A program made the position numbers and the translations under genes. Source: Tricholoma matsutake (Eukaryota > Basidiomycota > Agaricomycetes > Agaricales > Tricholomataceae). Taken from it: a stretch of 64,000 bases of DNA. This document shows, one piece after another, positions 12,272-23,975 of the stretch (its first letter is position 1; the number at the start of each line of letters is the position of its first letter). The notes beneath the pieces are model-generated. The model had not been told where the DNA came from, made no database searches, and worked only from the letters and a program-made list of their open reading frames with translations. The stretch is taken from positions 3,100,001-3,164,000 of the forward strand of contig AP026546.1 in NCBI GenBank assembly GCA_026075535.2. The letters are read 5' to 3'.

Positions 12272-12947
12272 TCAAATGTCTGAGAACCTGCATTCAAATG
12301 ATTTCAGATTATATTCCATCCTTTCCTTCAAGGTCGCATATGTCTTCAATGTGACATCTTGCTGTTCCAGCTTCTCAACCTTGGCCATGTAGAGATGATG
12401 ACTGGCATCCTTGTATGAGGTGCCAAGGTTGTTTTTCAGGGCTTTCACTTTGGCATGGCAGCTCAACAGCTCCCTGTCTGTCAATTTCTGCAACAGGATG
12501 AACTAACAGTCATACAAATGAGGACAAGGCACTTACTGGATCAGCAGGTAGCATTAGCTGGTTGTGGGCCAATGCATAGTAGTATGGTGTATCAGTCATG
12601 TTTCCAGACTGCAAAGTCATCAGTGAGAGGATAGACAAGGCAAACAAGACACGGCATCGGCCAAGACACAGCATTGGCTAAGACACAGCATCAGCCAACA
12701 GGACAACATCGGCCCAAGGATGGCATCAGGCAAAGATGGCTAGGCTGGCAGCAACGAGACTTTGAAAAGAAGGAAATCTTACCCCCCCCATGTGCCATGT
12801 GTACATTGAATTCAACCTTCTTGCAATAGGCCTCCATTGCCTGGTGGGTAGCTGGAATCATAAAATGGGGCACTAGATAATGCTGCCCATTGTCACCTCA
12901 GATAATGACATATCCATCAGGAATATAAGTGTCGGTTTGCTGATTGC
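12272..12947 (-). pseudogene. KDZ accessory ORF A (minus), conserved-looking, function unknown
   Basis: It starts at an ATG at about 12947 (MSNQQTDTYIPDGYVII), followed by an in-frame TGA, then HYLVPHFMIPATHQAMEAY and a donor GTAAGA near 12780. Later exons read NQLMLPADP (about 12550) and LTDRELLSCHAKVKALK, then GTSYKDASHHLYMAKVEKL (12490-12370). The last segment is Lys/Glu-rich and probably helical. The pattern is familiar to me as a small ORF repeatedly found beside KDZ transposases in basidiomycetes, but that is memory, not a search. No enzymatic motif is seen. The TGA sits where an Arg or Trp would fit, so this copy is likely dead. Confidence 0.5.
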
Positions 12948-13494
12948 TCATGGTATAGATAACACAGATGATAACAAGTGATACCATTTAATCAGGACAT
13001 TATTTGTTTGTATATATTGTATATCAATCAACAACACGTGATTGTTAATTTTCAGTGTTTCACTCTTTTTCATCTCAACATCGACCCTGGTGCTGCAGCT
13101 GACTCATCAACCATGAACGTTACACACCAACAAGTGCTCAGCCAGATTAGCGAGATCAAGCAATCCATCTGCAATGGCCTTTGGGACCAAAGTATCAAGG
13201 CCATGATGAAGGAAAGAAAATCGGCCCTTGTGAGTGGATTGGCATGCTATCAGATCAACAATGCACTTACAAATTGTAGAAAACATTATTTGCCTGGCAA
13301 AGAGAGGTTCTCACAGAGGATGTGCAGGCCATCTTCTGGGCCTATGCCTTTTTGTGGGGATTTGTGGTAGCATGGTCAAAGTCAGACAGGACAGGGGACC
13401 AGAAGTTTATTGAAGGTCAACTGAGGGCAATGAAGACCTTTGACAAGAAAAAGGGCATAACAGGTCCTGTGTCCACATTGGCTGGACCAATGGC

Positions 13495-13700
13495 AGTGGC
13501 AGTGGCAGTTGGAATGGCAAGGGCAGGTGGAACGGCAAGGGCAGGTGGAATGGCAAGGGCAGGTGGAATGGCAAGGGCAGGTGGAATGGCAAGGGCAGGT
13601 GGAACAGCAAGGGCAGGTGGAATGGCCACTGCAGCAGGAATGGGAATGGCAGCAGGAATGGAAACAGCAGTGGGAATGGGAACAGCAGCGGGAATGGGAA
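13495..13700 (+). repeat. 18-bp minisatellite, GGAATGGCAAGGGCAGGT
   Basis: About seven near-perfect 18-bp units, then degenerate GGAATGGGAACAGCAGCG units, encode GMARAG-type repeats in accessory ORF B. All reading frames stay open through it on both strands, so the extra long ORFs here are artefacts of the repeat. Confidence 0.85.
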
Positions 13701-14784
13701 TGGCACCAGCACCAGCCAAGAAAGTGGGGATGGCAGCAGCAAAGACAGGGATGGCAGTGGCAGAGAAAGGAAGAGTGGCAAAGGCAAAGGCACAAGGAGC
13801 AGCAGTGGCAATGGCAGCAGCAACACTGACACCAACAAGGATAGAAGCAGCACCGGCACCAGCCAAGATGTGGGCCCAACCAGAAGCATCAGGATCCAGA
13901 CTTCCAGCCCCAGCCCAGCAACCAATGCTGCCAGCTATCACAGTGAGACCCAGGCTGCGAGAGGTGCAGAGTAGCAGGGGATCAGAGGAGGATTTTGATG
14001 AGGAGACAGAGAGCGATGCTGGTGCCAATCCCAGGATGGAGTGGAAGCAGCACAACACAGCAAGGGCGGCACAAGGAGCACCCCAGTGAGGGAGTTTGCA
14101 AATGACCCCATGTGCATGATGTGTCAGGCTTAGGCATGAGTGTTGGGAGCAGGTGAATGGGAAAATGGCCTGCTACTTCTGTGGGAAAGGGAAAGTTCGG
14201 TGCGATCCAGAGGATGTGGATCAAGTGCTGAGAACCAAGAAAGCAAAAGGATCAGCAAGGAGAAAAGCAAAGAAGGCACAATTTTCCAGTGAAGACAGTG
14301 GAGAGGAATCATCTAGGCAGTTCACCGCAAGCCAAAAAGGAAAATCCAAAGGTTAGTTCTTCCATATCATGACACATAAAACCACTAACACGTATACCCA
14401 TAGCTGTGGAAGAGGATATTGACATGGCTGATCCTGAGCCCAAGCTGACTGCCCTCCCTGCCCTGACTCCCTACCCCTCTGCCAGTGACTATGCCACCTT
14501 CACTGGACGTCTATACCAACTGGAGGAAGACATGTACAAGCATGCACAGTGGAATGAGTCATTCATAGAGTCCTGACTCCATGTACAAGAACTCTGGGAG
14601 ATGATTGACTTGCTTCAAAACAGGGTGAACATTGAAGGATACTTTGGGTTGCAGGCAGGTGCACAGCCCATTACATTGTACAATGGTTACATGGCTGGGC
14701 AGGTGGTTCACCTTGAGAGGACTCCAAGCAGGAGGGCAGAGGTGGATTGGGAAGAAATGACAGATGCTGAGGAAGGCGATGCCG

Positions 14785-14930
14785 CTCCCACTCCTGTTCC
14801 TGCTCCCAGTCCTGGTCCTGGTCCTGGTCCTGCTCCCACCCCCACTCCTGCTCCTGCTCCCACTCTTGCTGCCACTGCCACTGTCACCCCAACTCCTGCT
14901 CCCACTCCCATTGCCGCTGCTGGTGACAAA
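14785..14930 (+). repeat. CTCCTGCTCCCACT-type simple repeat encoding Pro/Ala/Thr
   Basis: Degenerate 6-12-bp units encode PAPTPTPAPAP-like sequence in accessory ORF B. No other function is visible. Confidence 0.7.
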
Positions 14931-15589
14931 GATGAACAGATGGCAGAACTGGTTGAGGAGGGGGGATTCATCAAGGGTAACACTGAGCCTGAGCACAGTA
15001 AGGAGGGACTGGCTGTGCCAGAAGAGGTGGCAGGGGAAGCATCCTTGGCTGGCACCCCCCCCCCCCCCATCCAAATTATTCCTGCCACACCACAGGATTC
15101 TCAAGAAATGGTACAGCCCACAACATCAATGGCCCCACCACTCCCTCTCCTCTTCCCCCCAATGTCACTCACCGAGCCCAAGCCTGCTGCCCCAGCATCA
15201 GCAGTTGATGTAATTACCTCACCCTGGCCCTCCCCTCCCCCTGCACAGCTGCGCTGATCCCCATGCAGGCTGACCCCTGGTCCATCTGGACTGTGTTCCA
15301 GAAGTGCCACCCCTCAGCCGAACCCAAGGAAGAGAGCAGGAAAATCTGAGGACAGAGGGGAGACAAAGCGAGGCAGAAAAGAATAGATGTGATTCGGCAT
15401 GTACATAAAAGTTGGACTATCTTTTTTTTCACATTACATAGTGTTTTATTTGTAAATCTATGCAGCAAATTTCACTTTTTTAATTCTCTGTCTCCTCCCA
15501 ACAGCCTGGGTTGAAATGGCTTCCTGCTGTGCAAGGTCATCGGCTGTCCTTTGGATAGGTCATGCTCGTGCCAAGGATGGATTTGCTGC

Positions 15590-15950
15590 TGATCCTGATG
15601 TTGCCATTGCCGATCATACTTTTGCCATTGCCGATGTTGCCGTTGCCAATCCTACTGTTGTCATTGCCAATATTGGTGTTGCTGTTGCTGATCCTACTGG
15701 TGCTGCTGCCGATATTGGTGTTGCTGTTGCTGATCTTACAGTTGCCATTGCCAATATTGGTGCTGCCATTGCTGATTGTACTGTTGCCGTTGCCGATATT
15801 GGTGTTGCCATTGCCAATCCTACTGGTGCCACTGCCAATATTGGTGTTGCCATTGCCGATCCTACTGGTGCCATTCCCAATATTGGTGTTGCCATTGCCA
15901 ATGCCACTGTTGCCATTCCTGATCCCCCTAACACTGCTAAAGCCCTTGCC
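15590..15950. repeat. GCCATTGCCNAT-based minisatellite (24/48-bp units)
   Basis: Alternating blocks of ATTGCCGATCCTACTGGTG and CCAATATTGGTGTTGCC repeat for about 360 bp. Plus-strand reading gives NIGVAIADPTGA-like repeats within an open frame 15516-16022, and minus-strand reading gives Gly/Asn/Ser repeats. No unique domain is attached, so I cannot say whether either strand is a gene. Confidence 0.8.
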
Positions 15951-16117
15951 CTTGCAATAGGATGCTCCGTCCAATTTCCCCCTAAAAGTGGTCGAGGCTT
16001 AGGGCATTGTGAGCTCTCTTGAGGTATATCCAACAGAAATGGATCAATTGGGCATGGGGGATCATTTACAATGACATTTCCAGCTGATCCAGGTGTGATG
16101 TATCTCATGTAAATGTG

Positions 16118-17949
16118 TCAAGGAATGAGATATTCTGGTTCACCATCACTAGGACCATTAATTGGCTGTGGTTGAGTGACACCAACCATGCAGAGGCTGT
16201 CCATTGTCATTTGATCCACTTGGACATATTGTGATTCAGTTGTATCAGAATTTGGGGTCTGTCCTGCTGTTGATATTTGGTGAGCTTCCTTGTGCTTGGG
16301 TTTGCCTTTGACAACTTTTCTGCCTCTTGATGCAGCAGGCAGTTCAGCAGCAGCAACGGCCTCCAGTTCAGTACTGGGTTGAGGATCAGCATCAGCATCA
16401 TCATTTCTTTGGCCCCTGTGGTTTGCAGAAGGCATTTTGGCATTGGCAATGGCCCTGAGCTCAGTGCCGCTATGAGGATCAGGATCATCATTTCTTTGGC
16501 CCCTGCATTTGGAAATGTGTCGGGAGGGTGAAGGGTTATTCAAATCATTCAGATAGTGTGCAGGAGCCACACTCCCGTCCATGGCTTTGATCGCTTTGAA
16601 CTGGAACGCTCTTTCAGGGCCCTGCACTATTTGTTGCTGCAGAACATGGTCAAAGAAGTCTTCTATGACAGTCTTGTGCATGTTCCATGGGTCTCTGATT
16701 TTGAACCTAGCTGGGAGATATTCTGGACTCACAAATGATGATGTCCAATCTGCAATTGCTTTGAATGGGATATGGTGACTATGACCATTGTTTGCTAGTT
16801 CTGCAGGAGATAAGTAACAGTTTGTGGAATAGGAAGTCAACATACTGTAATGCTGGCCAACATACAACATAAACCATTCTTCCAGCTCTTTTTTCTTGAA
16901 TTGTGATCCTTTCCATGATGTGGGAAGGATCAGGAAGCCATCGTTAGTCATTGTTAATCGGGTTAGTGTTGCATTATGTTGCATTGCCAACCTTGAAGCA
17001 AGGTGTGATGGGCATAAAAACTTGATATAACTCATAAAGTTTCACTTCAGTTCAGTTACTTGATCATGATACGTGTCCAGAAACAATCATGCAGGGGTGG
17101 CTATCAGAGAGGCAACATTTTTATGACTGGAGTTGGCATTGGCATTGGCATCGCATTGGCAGTAAATGATTCAGGGACTCACGCATCAACAACCATCAAA
17201 CCATTAGGTGCAGTATAGGCTGTAAATGTCACAGACAACACCCCCATTCCAGCCACTGTTGTTGTGCATTCTCCACCACACGTTTAAGGAGGTATTTGTC
17301 TGCTAGACTGTGAAATGTTCATTATGTCCGGCAATGGCAATGGCAACAGCATTGGCTTCAACTTACACTCACTTTGTCTGCTTGGGATATCCTTCCCGCA
17401 TCATTTTCTCCTGTTTGACTTCAAGGATGGCTTTCTCCTCTGCATTCATGGTGTCAAAAACATGCTTGATAGCTGGCAGTCATGCTTGGAACCATCCTGG
17501 TGTACTTGTGGTGGTGTCCTCAACACCTAACAGGTTTGCAATCTGTTGGAAAACTTGGTCCCAGTACAAGCTCCAAATGACTTCTGACCACTTTACTTTG
17601 AAGTGGTTTGATTTCCATGAGAGGCCTTTGGTCATTCACCAGTTGTTGGAAAGCCAGGTTGTTAGTTCCTGGCAATGTGATCAATAATACAACCTTCACA
17701 TGCTTGTGAGTTTACCTTGGCACAAATATGACTCTCCTCCTCATCCATAGGGGCCCTGTCAATTGACACCCAGTAGTTGAATATTGCTGGGAGGATGTTG
17801 CACTTGAGTATTTGCAATCGGCCAGCTTTCAATTCCTGCAATTGGAATGCAACTTTATAAGGCTCAATGATCTTCTGCTCTTCAACCATATATCTGCTTC
17901 CCTTCTGGTACTGTCTCAACCGCAGGTTCTCTGATGGCTCAGGCAGCAT
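16118..17949 (-). pseudogene. KDZ accessory ORF C (minus), unknown function
   Basis: Two clear open pieces lie on the minus strand: 17949-17662 (MLPEPSENLRLRQYQKG, then VAFQLQELKAGRLQILK) and 17035-16118, 305 residues (MSYIKFLCPSHLASRLA, later ELANNGHSHHIPFKAIAD). Between them are shorter open stretches around 17640-17320, such as EEKAILEVKQEKMMREGY. The C-terminal 130 residues are hydrophilic, with a duplicated segment (RGQRNDD with a following ELRA/ELEA) and a basic patch. No known domain is recognised. Its place between the accessory genes and the transposase suggests element cargo. Whether the pieces belong to one gene is inferred. Confidence 0.45.
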
Positions 17950-20648
17950 TGGGGGGGACTGATGTGAAGGAAAGAATCATTCTTGTCATTGACATAAAAC
18001 ATATCATCGACACAAGGATCACACGAGGTCAATAGTACAATACCCCCATCAATAATTGGGTGTTGTTGTGACTCACCCCAAATCATCATGAGCCTAACAA
18101 GAGTTCCTTACAAGCAAAAGAGAAGATCAAAGAAGAATGCCCCCCTGCATGAGGACAATGACAATGCAGTCGATACTGTTACACCTGTAGAAGTTGAGGT
18201 CAACATGAAACATGGACCAAAAACAAAGCACATCAAGGTCCCCCTGACTGCAGTGGAAGAACCAGGTCAATCAAATTCTGTTATACAGGATAATCCCAAT
18301 GTTGCTCCAGAATGGGACATGCAAGAACCTCAGGTGGCCACCAAGACAACTCGGCCACACATCAGCATGGTTAGTTTCTGACACTGATTGCTTATGGAGC
18401 AAGGCTCATATACAAATAATAGAGACAGCGAGACTATGTACTGGAGTTTGTGGGATGAGTAGATGAATTTCTGCAAGCATCCCTCGCTCAGCAGGCATGG
18501 TCAGTTGACAAACAAGTTTGCAACCACTGTCCATTCAATAAACAGGCAATTTGGCGATGCATTGATTGTTCACTTGGAAGCATGCTTTGCCACACATGCA
18601 TGCATGTAACCCACAGGCAAAATCCCTTCCATTGCATTGAATGCTGGACCGGCATGCACTTCCACCAGGCTGAGCTATGGGAGGTCAGCACATACATTTT
18701 AGTCCAGCACCAGATGGATCAGCCGATTTGCAACACTCTGAACTTCCAATTGAAATATCTGGAGACATTTGAAGATGTGAAGGATAAAGCAGAGCAAGAG
18801 TCAGCCAATTGGCAGGCAAACGATCAGCAACAGCACTGGCCCTCTTCACCTGACTCAACCTCAGACACATATAATGAGTCTCAGGCTGACGACTGGGCCA
18901 AAGATGAAACTGGGGCAAACTCAGCCTTTTTTAATCACCTTGATGCCCTTTGGCATCAAGGGAAGGGGAATATTGATGTTGAGAACGGTTTCCAAGACTT
19001 CTTTGATGGCAATGACAAATCTGAAGTTGAGCATGCCAATGACAACCTCCATGGGTTTCAACCATATTTGCCTAATCCTAATCAAACTGCCAATGCTGTC
19101 CCAGCTGCCAATGCCGTGCCCACTGCAGATGCCATCCCAACTGCTGATGCCCTGAACAACAGTTATATCCATGTGGTCCATACAAATGGAATACATCACT
19201 TAGCGATGGTTACCTGCCAGTGTCAGGGGGAACACTGAATTCCCTTGGACCTGGTAACCAGTAACTTACTACTCACAAGCTTCACCAACATATGGACTCT
19301 GTTCATCATGCAGGTCCTAGACCATTTTCGGCTCTGTAATCTGGAATTAAAGGCATTGGCCTATCAGTTTTACCAGCTGATTTGGCATGTAACATTGCCA
19401 ATAAGGCCTGCTGAAGTGGTCAATCTCTACCATGAGCTTCAGCGCATGTCCTACTTATGGCATTGGATGAAAAGATTGAAGTGGGCAGGGTATGGACACA
19501 ATCAAAGAGATCCTTTGAATCCTGAACCAGGATCACTTGCCAATTTCTGTCCAGCCTGTCCTCAAGTAGGCATTAATATACTGGAAAATTGGAAGGACAA
19601 TGCGAACCGGTGGGTGTCAACATACCTCGGTGCTGTGGCATCTAAAATGATACTATGGATTTCAGATTTGTTTTTAAATGCATATTTGTGGCCAATGGCA
19701 ATTTCAAAGCTGATCATGTTTGGCAGAAAAACTCCGATACTGATATATGGCTATGGGATGGAGGTGGGATGGCCCCAAATCAGGCTGAATATGAGCTGTT
19801 TCTCCAAGCTGCCATAGAATGATTAATGGTAGGTACCTTCCCTTGGTGGTGGCCAATGCCATTCCCGATGCTGCCCCCAAAGCCGGTCTGATTTGTGTTT
19901 GGGTTTCCAGAAGGCTCCTTGCGAAAATAAATTCCTAGCTGTTGTGAATGCTTTTCTGGCATCGAAGGCATGTGACAGGACTGGAGTAGCAGCCATTGTG
20001 TGTGCACAGCATGGATGTTATGTGCCCAATGCATTGGTAGACCTGTTTCATGGAGAACAGCAAAAGAATGTCGACTTTGCTTTCCTTCAAGCGCTGAAGA
20101 CCACCAGAGTTGACCCTCAACAGGGAGTCATGCTCATTTATGACATTGTCTGCCAGTACATTATCCATCTTCAGGAATGTATTGGTGCCCATCTTCCAGC
20201 TGGCTTGACCATTGACCAGGCCATTGGGCTTTTGCATGTTCATGGCCACAAGGATGAATGCTTTTTTTGCTATGCTCCATCTTTCATTCCAGGGTCTGGC
20301 ATTGTAGCAGGAGAAATACTTGAGTCTCTGTGGGCATCACTGAATTCCATTTCCCTGACGGTCAGAACAGCGACCTTGCCACATCAGGCAGAAATGCTTG
20401 ATGATCATGCTACAGATTCAAATCACAAGAAAATGCTTGGCATGACAGTCACACTCTGCTCAAAATCTTGGGAAGCCCTTGAGAACTCTACACAACTCAG
20501 CCAATACCATGGTGAACTAATGGCAGCATTCAGCCAACTGGCAATCGAATGATGGGAGGATGAAGTGAGGGCAGCAGAATCCCGGAGGCTCACAGATATC
20601 AGGGTAATGGATATGTATGCCACTCACATATCAGAAACAGCAGAGGCA

Positions 20649-20918
20649 GTGGGGACAGGATTGGCAGCGGGGACAGGATTGGCAGCGGGGACAGGATTGG
20701 CAGCGGGGACAGGATTGGCAGCGGGGACAGGATTGGCAGCGGGGACAGGATTGGCAGCAGGGATGGGATTGGCAGTGGGGACAGGATTGGCAGCAGGGAC
20801 AGGATTGGCAGTGGGGACAGGATTGGCAGCGGGGACAGGATTGGCAGCGGGGACAGGATTGGCAGTGGGGACAGGATTGGCAGCAGGGATGGGATTGGAA
20901 GCAGGGACGGGATCGGCC
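20649..20918 (+). repeat. 18-bp coding minisatellite, GGACAGGATTGGCAGCGG, about 15 units
   Basis: It lies inside the transposase reading frame and encodes about 15 GTGLAA-like units without breaking the frame. Flanking sequence (MYATHISETAEA before, VKEWIDFAILFEQM after) is ordinary transposase. Units differ mainly at single positions (GTG/GMG, LAA/LAV). Confidence 0.92.
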
Positions 20919-21992
20919 TTAACTTTGGCATCATCACTGGTTCAATCCATGGTCAAGGAGTGGATTGATTTTGCTATTCTTTTTGAACAAATGCGGTGAG
21001 TTGTACTGCCTACCACCAATCACAACCCATCATTGATCATCACCAGGATTGAATTACAAGACAAAGTCCATCGACTTGGTAAATCACCTCACATTTCTGA
21101 CATGCAAGCTGTTGAATGGGAGAGAGAAGCTCTCACATCTCACATGGTAACCTTAACGCAGTTACAAAATGCTGCCAACATTGCCGATCATGACATTGCT
21201 CCCTCATGGATCACCCATGATAATGAAGGGGAGTTTGATACCCCCAGTGACCTGGATGATGACAGTGCTGTGGCATCGGGCCTGTCAGATCTCCCAGCCC
21301 ACACACATGCTATTCCAGTTGAGGAGCAACAAGTATACCTCTAATGGCAATCTTGCAGATGTAGAGATTAACCTCTGCAAGATCCAGGCAAACTGACTGC
21401 TGCACCAGCTGTGGGAGCTCATTGCCAACAAATCATTTCAATATTTCGAGCGGCACTGCAAAAGGGAGTTTGCACCCAGTCACAAGCTGTTGTCCATGAG
21501 TTGGTTAACAAAATTAGCTTGCATGCCCGAATGTATAACCATTGCCATAGCCGAATGCTGGCACTGGATTGTGATGATGACACATTGAGAATGTTTCACC
21601 AGTTATCCAAGGATGACCTCAATGCCAGCACAGCTATTTTGAATCTGAATGTACCTGGTTCCACCTCTGTTTGTCTGTCCTGGATTTGGCATAATTCCCA
21701 CATTCATACTGGTCTCATGGCCAATGCCGATGCCATTCCCATTCCTGATGCCGTTGCCGATGCTGGCTGATTCTGGGAATGTAAATATATTTTGTAGCCA
21801 TCCATATTCATTGTACTAACAATTTTCATAGTCAGGTGAGTACATTGGCTTCATTCACGGGCTCAGAGAAATCGATGGAGGGAGGAATTTCTACTGGTCA
21901 CATATGAAATGCAGTGGACTGTGCGGTATTTCATCTATCACAGCTAACAGTGGCAGTCAGCCTCACAGTGTTGAGATCTACACCGTGAATAC

Positions 21993-22391
21993 TGTTAGGA
22001 AACCACCCCATTACCTAATAAACTTTCATTTTATTTTATTATGTTGAATTATGCTACATGATGCCAAATGATGCTACATTTTGATAGTGTGAGAGTTTTA
22101 TTTTGCACGCATCAAAATGTAGCGCATGTATGAGTGCGTCGGTAACAACAATGTACAATATATGTAACATAGTATGTAAACCCTAAATATATGCCTAGGG
22201 GACCCCAGTTGTGTTCTCTTAGGTATTCCACCTACGTTTTTGGTGTGAAAGGCCTATCTCAACAAACTCACCTATAAATAACCCCTTGCATCAAAACCAT
22301 CAATTCCCCATCACGAGCGCGGATCCCACCCCCTTCTTGTAGAGAGAACCCGCATGGTCTTAGCTAGCAGATAGTGGGTGTCGCCCTAACA
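21993..22391 (+). repeat. Gypsy 5' LTR (399 bp)
   Basis: It matches the 3' LTR at roughly 95% by eye. Most differences are CpG in one copy against TpG or CpA in the other. Confidence 0.94.
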
Positions 22392-22877
22392 GAAGAACAC
22401 AACTACCCATATCAGTGCGCCTTCTCTTACTTGTGCATACATCATTGTTTCACCGCGCCACATCCGATTACTCATCCTTTCGGCATGAGCTGGAAGTACT
22501 TGTATATATGTAATCTACCTTTTCTTTTGTAAGCCGATGCCAGGCCTCGCCTTACATTGCGACCACCAGTGATTGAGAGGCAGCGCTCATCATTAGGACA
22601 GCTGCAACCAGACAACCAATCGGATCTGGTTTAGTTACAATTTACATTACTCTATTCAGACAACTATTTTAGTTACAAGCCGAATTCAGTGTTATCTCCA
22701 AGATCAGGCACTGTTGGAAGGGTTGTTGATCCAAAGTGTCAAAATAGGCGCCCGACGAATGACGAACCATTGACAAACCTTGACAAACCTTATCATGTGA
22801 CCCGTAAACATTTGGAGAGGTCTCGAAGAAAAATTTTGAATTTGTCGAAGAAGTGATTCATCACAGATTCTACAATT
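22392..22877 (+). other. Gypsy leader region
   Basis: This is a non-coding leader between the LTR and the Gag start. No standard primer-binding site directly follows the LTR (GAAGAACACAAC). A GGCGCCCGACG stretch at about 22747 looks like a retroviral-type site but is some 350 bp downstream, so its role is unclear. Confidence 0.5.
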
Positions 22878-23975
22878 ATGTCTGAACCTTCAACTTCTAA
22901 TCCCGGTCCTAATCCTGGTCCCATACCAGCACTAGAGGCGAAAATTGATGCGCTCACAGTGCAAATGTTGCAATTAGTGTCAGTATTGGCAGCATCACAG
23001 CCCAGACAAGCGGAAGTACAGCTAGAGACGACAGGAGAAAGAGATGATGAGATGGTGGAGATGGTGGAGTGGATATTGCAGGAGGATGAGATGGTGGAGA
23101 AATCCGGAAATGGAAAAGCACGCTTACCTAAGTATGCACCCCCACAAATCTTTGATGGTACCATGGAGAATACAAAATCCTTCATCAGCTCTATAGTATT
23201 GTACATCCATGGGAGGAAGCCAGAGTTTCGTACAGCCGAGTCTAGGATTATGTTTGCTCTCTCATACATTCAGGAGGGGAAAGCACAGTTCTGGAGAAAC
23301 GAGGCTATTAATCAAATTGCCGCAGGAAATAAACCATTTGCAACCTTCAAGGAATTTCTGGAGAGATTGGAGGCACAGTTTGGAGACCCTAATCCAAAGG
23401 CGACAGCCAATGCTAAATTAAAAACCATGCGCCAAGGTTCCTTAATGGCGGATGAATTTATTTTGCAGTTCAAAGCAGAAGCTTTGCAAATGGATATGGG
23501 AGAAGCCACGTTGGTAGAGTTTTTGAAAGCAGAATTAAATCCCTCTCTATTCAAGTCTATCTACCGACTACCTTCTATGCCAGAGAAGTTGGACGAGTGG
23601 TATAATTGGGCAATGCGCCTTGACCGGCAATATCGGCAGGAACAGGCGGAGTCAAAGTTGATGTACAGAAGTAGTAAATTTGGAAAGTCATCAGGAGGAA
23701 AGTCCGAGAAAGGAAAGGTGCCTCAGGCGCAAGCTCCAATGGCACAGCCACCAGCCATGGCAGTGACACCTATAGTTACGGAGTCAGCAGCACCAGCAGA
23801 GGCAATGGAGGTTGATCAAGTGGGGAGACGAGCCCCACTTAAATGTTTTAACTGTGGGCAGTTAGGACACATTTCTAAGTATTGCAAGCAGAACAGAAAG
23901 ATCAGGGGAGCTACAATCGAGGAAGTGAAGCAGGAGGAGGGGAAGCAGGAGAATTTTGTGGAAGAGTCCCAGTGA
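22878..23975 (+). CDS. Gypsy Gag, 365 residues
   Basis: This open frame from ATG 22878 (MSEPSTSNPGPNPGP) to TGA 23975 appears complete. A short coiled region (EAKIDALTVQMLQLVSVLA) is followed by an acidic stretch. The retrotransposon-gag capsid core follows (IFDGTMENTKSFISSI, GKAQFWRNEAINQI, FLERLEAQFGDPNP, residues about 95-180). Next is a basic linker, then the CCHC zinc knuckle CFNCGQLGHISKYC at about residue 325. It forms the particle that packages element RNA. The Pol frame overlaps its last 90 bases in the -1 frame, which suggests ribosomal frameshifting. It is the only undamaged gene of this element. Confidence 0.88.
   Translation: MSEPSTSNPGPNPGPIPALEAKIDALTVQMLQLVSVLAASQPRQAEVQLETTGERDDEMVEMVEWILQEDEMVEKSGNGKARLPKYAPPQIFDGTMENTKSFISSIVLYIHGRKPEFRTAESRIMFALSYIQEGKAQFWRNEAINQIAAGNKPFATFKEFLERLEAQFGDPNPKATANAKLKTMRQGSLMADEFILQFKAEALQMDMGEATLVEFLKAELNPSLFKSIYRLPSMPEKLDEWYNWAMRLDRQYRQEQAESKLMYRSSKFGKSSGGKSEKGKVPQAQAPMAQPPAMAVTPIVTESAAPAEAMEVDQVGRRAPLKCFNCGQLGHISKYCKQNRKIRGATIEEVKQEEGKQENFVEESQ

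Larger units (their letters stand above)
13113..15252 (+). pseudogene. KDZ accessory ORF B (plus): FWAYAF domain, zinc-binding motif, Pro-rich tail
   Basis: Several exons appear to form one gene. The first reads MNVTHQQVLSQISEIKQSIC (from 13113) into VQAIFWAYAFLWGFVVAWS (about 13320-13380), followed by a low-complexity GMARAG minisatellite. Near 14110-14200, CMMCQA, HECWEQ and MACYFCGKGKVRCD suggest a Cys-rich zinc-binding site (C-x2-C, C, C-x2-C, C). Near 14600-14680 comes LLQNRVNIEGYFGLQAGAQP, then an acidic, Pro/Ala/Thr-rich C-terminus to 15252. The same domain order occurs next to KDZ transposases in other basidiomycetes as I recall it. A nucleic-acid-binding accessory role is inference. 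Exon joins and intactness are unsettled, and stops occur between the pieces (for example near 14576). Confidence 0.5.

Noticed and set aside
13382..14058. Long minus-strand ORFs of Cys/His/Ser or Leu/Pro
   Set aside because: They are frame shadows of the 18-bp GC-rich minisatellite; no unique domain or splice context.
16118..17035. Possible TET/JBP dioxygenase cargo of the KDZ element
   Set aside because: No H-x-D plus distal His pattern or other TET/JBP motif is visible; GHSHHIPFK does not fit.
20599..20937. Regular 18-bp repeats that could suggest a CRISPR array or a TAL-like protein
   Set aside because: There are no spacers, and the units sit in frame in a transposase; the alternative frames (GQDWQR, LPILSP) lack any domain.
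22740..22757. Retroviral-type primer-binding site GGCGCCCGACG
   Set aside because: It lies about 350 bp from the LTR end defined by the LTR pair and target duplication, so it cannot be the normal site.
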